From contig JAHBYM010000007.1 of the NCBI GenBank assembly GCA_019635975.1, positions 1 to 49,400 on the forward strand: a stretch of 49,400 bases of DNA, read 5' to 3'. The notes under the pieces are model-generated. The model made no database searches, was not told the origin of the DNA, and saw only the letters and a list, made by a program, of their open reading frames with translations. Position 1 is the stretch's first letter. Every line of letters starts with the position of its first letter. Positions 26,908 through 35,410 of the stretch are shown piece after piece. This DNA is from Parvibaculum sp. (GTDB taxonomy: Bacteria > Pseudomonadota > Alphaproteobacteria > Parvibaculales > Parvibaculaceae). Both the position numbers and the translations under genes were made by a program.

Positions 26908-28182
26908 TCAGGCGCCGGTCGCGCGCAGCGAACCGGCAGCAGCGCGTAACCGGGTAAACCAATGCCAAAGTAGCGGGCTCTGCTTGATGAAACGTTTAAC
27001 CTGGAAATAGGCGATTTCGGGTCCGAGACCGATCCAGCCGATCAGGCTGTTGGGCTCCATATGGTCGTGAAGCGGAACCTCGACCTCGCACCACTGCTCC
27101 TTGTAGGCCTCGTCGCCGATCGTGAAATCGAACTCGCTGTGGCCTGTCGCGGTGGCATGAGCCATCAGCTCCATGAGCTGGATGACGCCCGGCCCGTATT
27201 TGGCCGTGTTGGCCGTCTCGTCGTAGCTGGCCAACACATAAGAATAACGGCCGCCGAAGCTGACGCCCCAGTTCGCAGCCGCAGCCGCGCCGCCGACATC
27301 GAGATAGCAGATGTGAATCATGTCGCCCGCATCGGCACTGGTCGCCAGATCGCGGTAAAAATCGCGGTAACCCGGCTTGTCGAAGAGATTGGCAACGCCC
27401 ATGCGGGCAAAGGCCGCCGACTTCTGAGCCATCAGCGTATCGAGCGCGCGCAGGCGCTCCTCAGCCGTCACCGGGGTGACAAGCGACACTTGCCCAAGCT
27501 CCTCGGTCTTGCGGCGCTTCTGCTTGTCGCGCTTCTTGCTCGCCGACGAACGCTTCTCGCCGTAGTAACTCTCCCAATCGGATTTCAGCACCGTCTTGTG
27601 CGCGAAACAGGGGTGAAGGCAGTTGCCGTCCAGCGCCATGAACGGATTGGCCTGCGCGCCGACGCGCTCCGGCATCCGGTCGAGCGAGACGATTTGGTGG
27701 GACGGCAGCAAATTGCGAACCTGGGCCCAAAGCGCCGGGAAGCCGGCAGCACCGATCCGGCGCGAAAAATCCTTCGACAGAAGCGGCGCCTGATAGTCGC
27801 AGAGATCGCCGCCCAGCCAGACGAGACGGGGGCACAGCCAGTTCCGCTCGATCGCCAGCGGAAGGATGAACAGCGCGCCGCCGGCACTGTCCCATCCAAC
27901 GACAATCGCCGGCCGAACGCCCTGTTTTGTCCCGATGTGACGCTGCCAGGCCGAAAGCCATGCATAGGTCTGGAACGCCGTGCAGTCACCCGCACGTTCC
28001 AGTTCCTGCCAAACGGCCTTCAGCGGCTCGAAATCCTCGTGGACCGAAAGCAACACATCCGGGCCTGCAAGGGGGTTATCGTCCCAGGGACCGGTCAAAA
28101 TTTTCGCGGAATCCTGCGGCTCTCCGTCCGGAAGGACCGGAACGGCACGCATATCGGCATTCGTCTTCGTCAGCGGCGTCAT
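26908..28182 (-). CDS. CelD/FemAB-like GNAT-fold acyltransferase (second copy)
   Basis: A 424-residue cytoplasmic protein of the same group as the product of 24214-25497. It has FEPLKAVWQELERAGDCTAFQTYAWLSAW (in part), a conserved opening of CelD proteins, the basic linker KRSSASKKRDKQKRRKTEEL, and a C-terminal GNAT-like part with AANWGVSFGGRYSYVLASYD and EFDFTIGDEAYKEQWC. It probably transfers an acyl group to a sugar nucleotide or lipid-linked glycan; substrate unknown. The start at 28182 avoids a basic, unlikely extension to 28293. It is the first gene of the minus-strand run and is divergent from the polysaccharide deacetylase. Confidence 0.8.
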   Translation of the reverse strand: MTPLTKTNADMRAVPVLPDGEPQDSAKILTGPWDDNPLAGPDVLLSVHEDFEPLKAVWQELERAGDCTAFQTYAWLSAWQRHIGTKQGVRPAIVVGWDSAGGALFILPLAIERNWLCPRLVWLGGDLCDYQAPLLSKDFSRRIGAAGFPALWAQVRNLLPSHQIVSLDRMPERVGAQANPFMALDGNCLHPCFAHKTVLKSDWESYYGEKRSSASKKRDKQKRRKTEELGQVSLVTPVTAEERLRALDTLMAQKSAAFARMGVANLFDKPGYRDFYRDLATSADAGDMIHICYLDVGGAAAAANWGVSFGGRYSYVLASYDETANTAKYGPGVIQLMELMAHATATGHSEFDFTIGDEAYKEQWCEVEVPLHDHMEPNSLIGWIGLGPEIAYFQVKRFIKQSPLLWHWFTRLRAAAGSLRATGA

Positions 28183-28358
28183 CGGGGGCCTCGCCACACT
28201 GGTTTGTCGTTTGTCGCTCCACGGACGGCGTCGTTTTTTCTCGATTTCGGACGCTCTTTCCCGCTTGCCACTGCCGCTGCAAGGCCCGTGCAAGGTGGAA
28301 TCGCATTAACCTTTCCACGCCAGAATGCAGCCCACCGGCCCTCTTGCAGGTTTCAGGA

Positions 28359-29432
28359 ATGACGACCCCACTAACGACCCCCTATCGAAAGCCGACCGCC
28401 ATGGGCCGGGTGCTGCTTGCGCTCCATGCCAGCGGGGCGGCCCGGCTGGCGCCAAGGTCGCTTGCCGGCGTCGGCGTCATCTTCATGCTGCATCGCGTCC
28501 GCGAACCGGACGACACCGACTTCGCCCCCAACCGCCTTCTCGAAATCACGCCCGGATTTCTGGAAGAAACGATCGGCCTCGTCCGCGAGCTCGGCTATGC
28601 CTGTCTCAGTCTCGACGAAGCGGTAACGCGCCTGATCGACGGCGACCGTTCGGAACGCTTCGCCGTTTTCACGCTCGACGACGGCTATCGCGACAACCTG
28701 ACCGATGCCCTGCCCGTTTTCGAACGTCACAATGTTCCGTTCACGGTGTATCTGACGACCGGCCTGCCGGACGGCACGGCGGAAATATGGTGGGTTGCAC
28801 TTGAGCGCATCATCGCATCGTCCGTTGCGATCCGCGTGATGCTGCCGGACGGCGAGATTACGATGTTCACGCGCGACGGCATTGAGAAACATGCCGCCTG
28901 GAACAAGATCTACTGGGCTTTGCGCACCTTGCCGGAAGACGTTCTCCGCGCCGAAGTGCGGCGCCTCGCCGCCGAACAGGGGCTCGACATGCAAGCGCTG
29001 ACACGCGAACTGGCAATGAACTGGAACGAAGTGCGGGTGCTCGCCGGGCACCCGCTGGCGAGCATAGAGGCGCATACGGCCGAACATTTCGCGCAAGCCG
29101 GTCTGCCGGATATGCGCGCCCGCACCGACATTGAGCAGGGCATGATGCGCATCGAGGCCGAACTCGGCTATCGCCCGCAGCATTTCTCTTATCCCTATGG
29201 CGATCCGTCATCGGCCGGCGACGCGGACTTCGCACGCGCCGAAGCGCTCGGCTTCCGCTCGGCCACAACGACGCGCAAGGGGCTTGTCAGACCCGAACAC
29301 GCATACCGGCCATGCCGCCTGCCGCGTCTCTCGCTCAACGGGGAATATCAGGACCGGCGCATGCTGGAAGCGTTGCTGAGCGGATTGCCCTTCGCCCTCG
29401 CCCGGCCGGTCCGTTCACTGGGGATCGACTGA
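28359..29432 (+). CDS. Polysaccharide deacetylase (NodB homology, carbohydrate esterase 4)
   Basis: A 357-residue protein with the NodB fold. The catalytic motif is FTLDDGYRDN (about residues 106-115), and the expected downstream motifs appear as IEAHTAEH and HFSYPYGDPSS. The typical metal motif H-x3-H is represented by HTAEH. A large insert of about 90 residues lies between motifs, as in deacetylases of exopolysaccharide loci. There is no clear signal peptide, so it may act on a precursor in the cytoplasm or be attached loosely to the membrane. ATG 28359 follows AGGA closely; ATG 28401 is an alternative. It overlaps the convergent membrane-protein gene by 18 bases. Confidence 0.85.
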   Translation: MTTPLTTPYRKPTAMGRVLLALHASGAARLAPRSLAGVGVIFMLHRVREPDDTDFAPNRLLEITPGFLEETIGLVRELGYACLSLDEAVTRLIDGDRSERFAVFTLDDGYRDNLTDALPVFERHNVPFTVYLTTGLPDGTAEIWWVALERIIASSVAIRVMLPDGEITMFTRDGIEKHAAWNKIYWALRTLPEDVLRAEVRRLAAEQGLDMQALTRELAMNWNEVRVLAGHPLASIEAHTAEHFAQAGLPDMRARTDIEQGMMRIEAELGYRPQHFSYPYGDPSSAGDADFARAEALGFRSATTTRKGLVRPEHAYRPCRLPRLSLNGEYQDRRMLEALLSGLPFALARPVRSLGID

Positions 29433-29702
29433 CGACGGCAATTGCCGCTGCCGCGCCGCGCGCCGTTCGGCCCGTTTGCGCCGCCGACGACGGCCCCACC
29501 AGACCTCGAAGCGGCGCCGGAACCGGCGAACCGGGTGCAAGTCGACCGACAGCACGACGACACCGAGCGGCAGCATCCAGAAGCCGAAGAACGGCAGGAA
29601 ACCCAGAATTCCGAATATGATCAGCAGAATACCGATCACAATCCGGACGATCGGCGTTCCGGGAACGTTGATTCTCCGCTTGCCCAGCCGTACGGCCGCC
29701 AT
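29415..29702 (-). CDS. Small basic membrane protein (PGPGW-like)
   Basis: A 95-residue protein with one or two membrane segments (IVRIVIGILLIIFGILGFLPFFGFWMLPLGVVVLSVDL in part, about residues 19-54) and a highly basic tail rich in RRRRR. The GFLPFFGFWMLPLG turn resembles small PGPGW-type transmembrane proteins of alphaproteobacteria; function unknown. The start at 29702 is the first codon that gives the membrane segment a short basic leader. The 3' end overlaps the deacetylase gene on the opposite strand by 18 bases. Confidence 0.65.
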   Translation of the reverse strand: MAAVRLGKRRINVPGTPIVRIVIGILLIIFGILGFLPFFGFWMLPLGVVVLSVDLHPVRRFRRRFEVWWGRRRRRKRAERRAARQRQLPSSVDPQ

Positions 29703-29874
29703 GACAGATCGCTCTCCGCGTGAGGTTTGAGTAGGCGCCCTCACGAGCGGCCCGACGTCAAGGCAGATAAGGGGAAAAGGTGGCGGGAACAAGACATTTG
29801 GCTGGCATGGGGCAAATGTCTTTGCTATACGCAGCCTTCATCGGCGGTCGCCACGCGGCGCATCGCCGGTCTGC

Positions 29875-29949
29875 TCCCCGGTAGCTCAGTGGTAGAGCAA
29901 CCGGCTGTTAACCGGTTGGTCGCTGGTTCGAATCCGGCCCGGGGAGCCA
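29875..29949 (+). tRNA. tRNA-Asn (GTT)
   Basis: A 75-base cloverleaf with acceptor TCCCCGG / CCGGGGA, discriminator G and encoded CCA. The anticodon stem-loop CCGGCTGTTAACCGG has anticodon GTT. Upstream at 29791-29822 is a perfect 10-base inverted repeat (AAGACATTTG / CAAATGTCTT) followed by a TATAC box. Confidence 0.95.
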
Positions 29950-30162
29950 TTTTCGTCTTCACTCTCACTGTCTGCATCACACGAAGATGAGCCGCGAGCG
30001 CTTGGCCAAACGGCATTATGTCCGCATCGCGGAAAACCGCCTTTCCGACTGAACCGTACAGCCCGCCGCACCGTAGCCATCAGGACCGGGAAGCGTTGGG
30101 CCTGCGTGGCTATTGGCCTATACTCTTTCCGACGGCTGATTGGAGGAGGAGGTCTCGCAGCG

Positions 30163-31449
30163 ATGCAGGACACGCCACTTGCCGCCGAGCGCGGCGATCA
30201 CGACAAGCCTGTGGACCCGGCTATGCACCCGGCTCCTGTCGATGTCACGGCCGAAAATCTCGCCACACTGGACGGCATTCCACGCCTCGTCCGTCTCGCC
30301 TTCCGGTTGTTGCTGCGCGTCAGGTACGGCTCGCTGACAGTCATCTTGCCGGACGGACGCCACCTGCGCTTCAAAGGCTCCGAACCCGGCAGCGACGCCG
30401 TAATGGTCATTCGCGACTTCGGCCTCGCCCGGCGCTTCTTTGCCAGCGGCGACCTCGGCGCGGCCGAAGCCTTTCTCGACGGCATGTGGGACAGCCCCAA
30501 CGTGACGACTTTTCTGGAGTTCTTTCTCGGCAACGCCGATGCATTGCAGGAAAAGCTGACGGGCAACCCGGTCTTCCGCTTCGTCGCGCGGCTGGGGCAC
30601 ATGCTGCGCCGCAACTCGAAAAGCGGCTCGAAGCGCAACATCGAATATCACTACGATCTCGGCAACAGCTTCTATCGCCGCTGGCTCGATCCGACCATGA
30701 CCTACTCCTCGGCGCGTTTTGCGCACAAGGAACAGGATTTGTCGTCGGCCCAGATCAACAAGTATCGCTCACTCGCCGAGCGTATCGACCTCCGGCCCGA
30801 GCACCATCTGCTCGAAATCGGCAGCGGCTGGGGCGGCTTCGCCGAATATGCGGCAGGCGAGATCGGCTGCCGCGTGACGGGCATCACCATCAGCAAGGAA
30901 CAGCTCGCCTTCGCCCGCGAACGGATGGAGAAGAGGCAGCTCTCTCACAAGGTCGATATCCGCTACCAGGACTACCGGGACGTGGACGAGAAATTCGACC
31001 GCATCGCCTCCATCGAGATGTTCGAAGCGGTGGGCGAGGAATACTGGCCGGCTTATTTCGACAAGGTTCGCGATTGCCTGAAGCCCGGCGGCAAGGCCGG
31101 TTTGCAGATCATCACCATCGCCGACCGCTCCTTCGCCGCCTATCGCAAACGCGCCGACTTCATCCAGCGCTACATCTTCCCCGGCGGCATGTTGCCCTCG
31201 CCCTCGATCCTGAAACAGCAGGTGCAACGCGCCGGTCTGACCTGGGCCGGAAATCTGGAATTCGGCCTCGACTATGCCGAAACGCTGCGCCAGTGGCGCG
31301 AACGCTTCCGCGCCGCCTGGCCCGACATTCAGCGCCAAGGCTTCGACGAACGTTTCCGCCGCATGTGGGAATACTATCTCGCCTACTGCGAAGCAGGCTT
31401 CCGCGCCGGCAATATCGACGTGACGCAGGTGACCCTCGCGCGTCCTTGA
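30163..31449 (+). CDS. cfa: Cyclopropane-fatty-acyl-phospholipid synthase family methyltransferase
   Basis: A 428-residue SAM-dependent enzyme that adds a methylene bridge across double bonds of membrane phospholipid acyl chains. Visible features are IEYHYDLGNSFYRRWLDPTM with TYSSARF, the SAM motif LLEIGSGWGGFAEYAA, FDRIASIEMFEAVGEEYW, and the C-terminal CEAGFRAGNIDVTQ that closes CFA synthases. An N-terminal lipid-binding-like domain of about 120 residues precedes the core. ATG 30163 follows a strong GGAGGAGG. Related mycolic-acid-type methyltransferases share this fold; a CFA role is most likely. The Nudix gene follows 45 bases downstream. Confidence 0.9.
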   Translation: MQDTPLAAERGDHDKPVDPAMHPAPVDVTAENLATLDGIPRLVRLAFRLLLRVRYGSLTVILPDGRHLRFKGSEPGSDAVMVIRDFGLARRFFASGDLGAAEAFLDGMWDSPNVTTFLEFFLGNADALQEKLTGNPVFRFVARLGHMLRRNSKSGSKRNIEYHYDLGNSFYRRWLDPTMTYSSARFAHKEQDLSSAQINKYRSLAERIDLRPEHHLLEIGSGWGGFAEYAAGEIGCRVTGITISKEQLAFARERMEKRQLSHKVDIRYQDYRDVDEKFDRIASIEMFEAVGEEYWPAYFDKVRDCLKPGGKAGLQIITIADRSFAAYRKRADFIQRYIFPGGMLPSPSILKQQVQRAGLTWAGNLEFGLDYAETLRQWRERFRAAWPDIQRQGFDERFRRMWEYYLAYCEAGFRAGNIDVTQVTLARP

Positions 31450-31494
31450 ACCGGACTGCTAGACTGCACTTCCCTGCCAGTCTGGAGTCCATTC

Positions 31495-32109
31495 ATGGAA
31501 AATCGCCTGATCCCGACGCCGCGCAGCCTCGCCGACGTCGATCTCCGCTCACGCGACATCATCGGCCGCGGCTGGGGCAAACTCGAACGCCTCGTCTTCC
31601 GCCATCGCCGCTTCGACGGCGACTGGTCCGGCGAAGTGACGCGCGACATGTACACCATCGGCGAGGTCGCGATGGTGCTGCCCTACGATCCCCGGCTCGA
31701 TGCGGTGCTGCTGATCGAACAGTTCCGCGCCTGTGGGCTCGTCTGGGGCGAGGCGACTTGGCTTTTCGAGGCGGTCGCCGGCATCGTCGATGACGGCGAG
31801 ACGCCGGCCGGGGTCGCCGCGCGCGAGGCACGGGAGGAGGCCGGCTGCGAAATCGGAACGCCGCATCCGATTTCGACCGTATGGTCGTCGCCCGGCGGAT
31901 ACGGCGAACGCACCTATCTCTATGCTGCGCTGACCGACCTTGCCGGTGTCGGCGGCATTCACGGGCTCGCACATGAGCATGAAGATATTCGCGCCGTCGT
32001 CGTGCCGCTCGCCGACGCCTATGCCGCCACCCAGGACGGACGCATCGTCGACGCAAAAACAACCCTTATGATTCAATGGCTTATATTGAACAAGTCGCAA
32101 ATGGCATGA
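31495..32109 (+). CDS. Nudix hydrolase (ADP-ribose pyrophosphatase-like)
   Basis: A 204-residue cytoplasmic hydrolase of nucleoside diphosphate derivatives. The Nudix box is complete: GIVDDGETPAGVAAREAREEAGC fits G-x5-E-x7-R-E-x2-E-E-x-G with three metal-binding glutamates (about residues 96-118). After it, the segment SSPGGYGERTYLYAA (about 129-143) resembles the ADP-ribose pyrophosphatase/TrgB subgroup, where a downstream Pro marks ADP-ribose specificity. Substrate is inferred only. Its start at 31495 is preceded by a CTGGAG element. It lies between the cyclopropane synthase and cysK genes on the same strand. Confidence 0.87.
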   Translation: MENRLIPTPRSLADVDLRSRDIIGRGWGKLERLVFRHRRFDGDWSGEVTRDMYTIGEVAMVLPYDPRLDAVLLIEQFRACGLVWGEATWLFEAVAGIVDDGETPAGVAAREAREEAGCEIGTPHPISTVWSSPGGYGERTYLYAALTDLAGVGGIHGLAHEHEDIRAVVVPLADAYAATQDGRIVDAKTTLMIQWLILNKSQMA

Positions 32110-32202
32110 ACCTGAAGACCGCCTGTTTCGTCTTGAATGACGGGTGCCCCGTCCGTATGTTCCAGTTCCCCCGCCACCGACAAAGCAAAGCTCCCGGATC
32201 TC

Positions 32203-33201
32203 ATGGATATTAAAAACGGACTGGTCGATTCGATCGGCAACACGCCCCTGTTGCGCTTGCGGCGCGCTTCGGAAGAAACCGGCTGCGAGATACTCGGCAA
32301 GGCGGAGTTCCTCAATCCCGGTCAGTCTGTGAAAGACCGTGCGGCGCTCTACATCATTCAGGACGCCGTGAAACGCGGCACGTTGAAGCCCGGCGGCGTC
32401 ATCGTCGAAGGCACGGCCGGCAACACGGGCATCGGCCTCGCCCTTGTCGGCAACGCACTCGGCTTTCGAAGCGTCATCGTCATTCCCGACACGCAGTCGC
32501 AGGAAAAGAAGGACATGCTGCGGCTCTGCGGCGCCGAGCTGATCGAAGTGCCGGCGGTTCCCTACAAGGACCCCAACAACTATGTGAAGTATTCCGGCCG
32601 TCTGGCCGAAGAGCTGGCGGCGAAGGAACCGAACGGCGCGATCTGGGCGAACCAGTTCGACAATGTGGCGAACCGCCTCGCCCACATCGAAACCACAGGT
32701 CCCGAAATCTGGAAGCAGACCGATGGCAAGGTCGACGGCTTCATTTGCGCCGTCGGCACCGGCGGCACGCTGGCCGGCGTCGGCATGGCGCTGAAGGAGC
32801 GGAACCGGAATGTCCGGATCGGCATTGCCGACCCGATGGGCGCAGCGCTCTATCACTTCTACAAGCATGGCGAGTTGAAGGCCGAAGGCACCTCGATCAC
32901 CGAAGGCATCGGCCAGGGCCGCATCACGGCCAACCTCGTGGACGCGCCCATCGACGACGCTTTCCAGATTCCCGACGACGAAGCGCTACCCATCGTCTTC
33001 GATCTGCTGAAAGAGGAAGGGCTCTGCCTCGGCGGCTCAAGCGGCATCAACGTGGCGGGCGCTATCCGCCTCGCCCGGGAGATGGGTCCCGGTCATACAA
33101 TCGTCACGGTCCTTTGCGATTACGGAACGCGTTACCAGAGCAAGATGTTCAACCCGACCTTCCTGAAGGAAAAAGGGTTGCCGGCACCGGATTGGCTCTG
33201 A
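32203..33201 (+). CDS. cysK: Cysteine synthase A (O-acetylserine sulfhydrylase)
   Basis: A 332-residue PLP enzyme of the tryptophan synthase beta fold making cysteine from O-acetylserine and sulfide. The PLP-lysine motif is NPGQSVKDRAA (Lys about 44), the substrate loop is EGTAGNTGIGLAL, and the PLP phosphate cradle is VGTGGTLAGVG. The C-terminal GGSSGINVAGAIRLA segment is also typical. I chose ATG 32203 because MDIKNGLVDSIGNTPLL is the family's N-terminus; a longer frame from 32137 lacks support. The sulfurtransferase gene follows 24 bases later, so both may be co-transcribed. Confidence 0.92.
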   Translation: MDIKNGLVDSIGNTPLLRLRRASEETGCEILGKAEFLNPGQSVKDRAALYIIQDAVKRGTLKPGGVIVEGTAGNTGIGLALVGNALGFRSVIVIPDTQSQEKKDMLRLCGAELIEVPAVPYKDPNNYVKYSGRLAEELAAKEPNGAIWANQFDNVANRLAHIETTGPEIWKQTDGKVDGFICAVGTGGTLAGVGMALKERNRNVRIGIADPMGAALYHFYKHGELKAEGTSITEGIGQGRITANLVDAPIDDAFQIPDDEALPIVFDLLKEEGLCLGGSSGINVAGAIRLAREMGPGHTIVTVLCDYGTRYQSKMFNPTFLKEKGLPAPDWL

Positions 33202-33225
33202 GCGTCAACCGTAAGGATTTCAAAG

Positions 33226-34071
33226 ATGCCCGCCTCCGTCTCAACGCTGGTGACGACCGAATGGCTCGCCGCGCATCTCGACGCGCCGGACGTACGGATT
33301 GTCGATGCTTCATGGTATCTGCCGCAAGCGCAGCGCGACCCGCGCGCAGAATATGAACGCGCGCATATCCCGGGCGCGGTCTTCTTCGACATCGACGAGA
33401 TTTGCGATCTCGACAGCCCCTATCCACACATGCTGCCGCCGCCGGAGAAATTCTCCTCGCGCGTCCGCGCGCTGGGCCTCGGCGACGGCACCCGCATCGT
33501 CGTCTATGACGGCGCCGGGCTTTTCAGCGCCGCCCGCGTCTGGTGGATGTTCCGCGTCATGGGCCACAACGATGTCGCGGTGCTGGATGGCGGCCTCCGG
33601 AAGTGGAAAGACGAAGGCCGGCCGCTTGACGACATGAAACCCCGCCACAGCGCCCGTCACTTCACGGCGCGACGCAATTCCGGGTTGATCCGCGACCGGA
33701 CGCAAATGATGGCCAATCTCGACACGCGCGCCGAACAGGTGCTCGATGCCCGCAGCATCGGCCGCTTCAACGGAACCGAGCCCGAGCCGCGCCCCGGCCT
33801 GCGCGGCGGGCACATTCCGGGCAGCCTCAACCTTCCGGCCTCGGACCTGATCGCCGCCGACGGCACGCTCCGGAAACCCGACGAGCTTCGCGCCCTGTTT
33901 GAGCGTGCCGGCATCGACCTTTCGGCGCCCGTGGTGACGACCTGCGGCTCCGGCGTCACCGCCTCCATCCTCGCGCTCGGCCTTGCCGTACTCGGCAAGC
34001 CGCAAGTCCCCGTCTATGATGGCTCATGGGCCGAATGGGGCGGCGTCATGGAGATGCCCGTCGAGGCCTGA
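33226..34071 (+). CDS. sseA: 3-mercaptopyruvate/thiosulfate sulfurtransferase
   Basis: A 281-residue protein with two rhodanese domains. The N-terminal domain is inactive-like (PDVRIVDASWYLPQA, ERAHIPGAVFFDID). The C-terminal domain has the active-site loop TCGSGVTAS (Cys about 242), and CG[S/T]G-V-T-A is the signature of 3-mercaptopyruvate sulfurtransferases. It moves sulfur from 3-mercaptopyruvate, made from cysteine, to thiol acceptors or cyanide. It follows cysK by 24 bases, which supports a cysteine-related role. A GNAT gene follows 28 bases downstream. Confidence 0.9.
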   Translation: MPASVSTLVTTEWLAAHLDAPDVRIVDASWYLPQAQRDPRAEYERAHIPGAVFFDIDEICDLDSPYPHMLPPPEKFSSRVRALGLGDGTRIVVYDGAGLFSAARVWWMFRVMGHNDVAVLDGGLRKWKDEGRPLDDMKPRHSARHFTARRNSGLIRDRTQMMANLDTRAEQVLDARSIGRFNGTEPEPRPGLRGGHIPGSLNLPASDLIAADGTLRKPDELRALFERAGIDLSAPVVTTCGSGVTASILALGLAVLGKPQVPVYDGSWAEWGGVMEMPVEA

Positions 34072-34099
34072 GCCGGGCAGCAAACCGGGCCGGAAGCGC

Positions 34100-34618
34100 A
34101 TGGGGAAGAAGCACAAGACGATCGTCACGCATCTCGAAATGCTGGCCGAGCCGCGCCTGCCACCGGCGCCGCGCCCGCTCGGAAAATATGCGCTGATGCG
34201 CGCCGAAAAGCCGCCGGTTCATTTCTACCGCTACCTTTACCACGAGATCGGCAACCACTATGTCTGGGTCAACCGTAAACGGCTCTCGGACGAGGCGCTC
34301 GCCGGTATCGTCCAGCACGACGAGGTCGAGATATACGTTCTCTATTGCGGCGGCGTTCCGGCGGGTTATTTCGAACTCGATTTCCGCAATCCCGAACGTG
34401 CGGAACTTTCTTTCCTCGGCGTGATGCCCGAGCATGTCGGAAAGGGCCTCGGGCGTTTCCTGCTCTGCGAGGCCATCGCGCTTGCCTGGTCGCGCAGCCC
34501 GAAGCGCCTGATCGTGCAAACCTGCACGCTGGACCACCCCCGCGCCCTCCCCCTCTACCAGCGCCACGGCTTCACGCCCTACGCGCAGGAGGAAGCGGAG
34601 CTGGAGGAGATCGACTGA
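34100..34618 (+). CDS. GNAT-family N-acetyltransferase
   Basis: A 172-residue acetyltransferase. The core has the acetyl-CoA-binding motif A, seen as LGVMPEHVGKGLGRFLLCEAI in part (about 113-133, fitting Q/R-x-x-G-x-G/A), and the C-terminal ALPLYQRHGFTPY, which is common to the family. A basic leader MGKKHKTIVTHLEML precedes the domain. ATG 34100 lies 28 bases after the sulfurtransferase stop and is the last member of that run. The acceptor substrate cannot be told. It is convergent with the amino-acid transporter operon, with 9 bases between the stops. Confidence 0.85.
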   Translation: MGKKHKTIVTHLEMLAEPRLPPAPRPLGKYALMRAEKPPVHFYRYLYHEIGNHYVWVNRKRLSDEALAGIVQHDEVEIYVLYCGGVPAGYFELDFRNPERAELSFLGVMPEHVGKGLGRFLLCEAIALAWSRSPKRLIVQTCTLDHPRALPLYQRHGFTPYAQEEAELEEID

Positions 34619-34627
34619 CGCCGCCTC

Positions 34628-35401
34628 CTAGTGCGCCAGTATCTGCGCCAGAAACGACTTGGTGCGCTCGTTCTTCGGGGCGCTGAAAAACTCATCCGGC
34701 GCGGCCTGCTCGATGATTTCGCCCTCGTCCATGAAAACGACGCGGTTGGCGACCTCGCGCGCAAAACCCATTTCGTGCGTCACGCAAAGCATGGTCATGC
34801 CCTCGCGCGCCAGCTCCACCATCACATCGAGAACTTCCTTGATCATTTCCGGATCGAGCGCCGATGTCGGCTCGTCGAACAGCATGATCTTCGGGTTCAT
34901 GCAGAGCGCCCGCGCAATCGCCACACGTTGCTGCTGTCCACCCGATAGCTGACCGGGATATTTATCGGCCTGTTCGGGAATGCGCACACGTTCCAGAAGC
35001 TTCATCGCAAGGTCGCGTGCCTCGGCTTCCGGCATCTTGCGCACCCAGAGCGGCGCCAGTGTGCAATTTTCGAGGACCGTCATATGCGGGAAGAGGTTGA
35101 ACTGCTGGAACACCATGCCAACCTCGCGCCGGACCTCGTCGATGCGTTTCAGGTCTTCGGTCAGCTCGATGCCGTCGATGACGATTTTCCCCGCATCATG
35201 CGTTTCGAGATGGTTGATGCAGCGGATCAGCGTCGATTTGCCTGAGCCCGACGGCCCGGCAATAACGATCCGCTCGCCCTCCTTGATCGTCAGGTCGATA
35301 TTCTTCAACACATGAAAATCGCCGAACCATTTATGCACGCCCGACATCTCGATCATCACCTTGTCCGAGACGCGCATTGATTTTGCGGTATCCGCCGCCA
35401 T
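34628..35401 (-). CDS. aapP: General L-amino acid ABC transporter, ATP-binding subunit
   Basis: A 257-residue cytoplasmic ATPase powering amino-acid uptake. Motifs: Walker [10 protein letters not shown] (about 49-57), signature LSGGQQQR, Walker [15 protein letters not shown], and the H-loop [16 protein letters not shown], typical of polar amino-acid (PAAT) transporters. It is the last gene of the minus-strand aapJQMP operon, starting 9 bases after aapM. The family, best known in Rhizobium, transports a broad range of L-amino acids and can affect efflux. Confidence 0.93.
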   Translation of the reverse strand: MAADTAKSMRVSDKVMIEMSGVHKWFGDFHVLKNIDLTIKEGERIVIAGPSGSGKSTLIRCINHLETHDAGKIVIDGIELTEDLKRIDEVRREVGMVFQQFNLFPHMTVLENCTLAPLWVRKMPEAEARDLAMKLLERVRIPEQADKYPGQLSGGQQQRVAIARALCMNPKIMLFDEPTSALDPEMIKEVLDVMVELAREGMTMLCVTHEMGFAREVANRVVFMDEGEIIEQAAPDEFFSAPKNERTKSFLAQILAH

Positions 35402-35410
35402 CCTGCCCTC

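Noticed and set aside
30018..31793. A 591-codon plus-strand frame overlapping the cyclopropane synthase gene in another frame
   Set aside because: Low-complexity Arg/Pro-rich product. The 30163-31449 frame has the methyltransferase motifs and a strong ribosome binding site.
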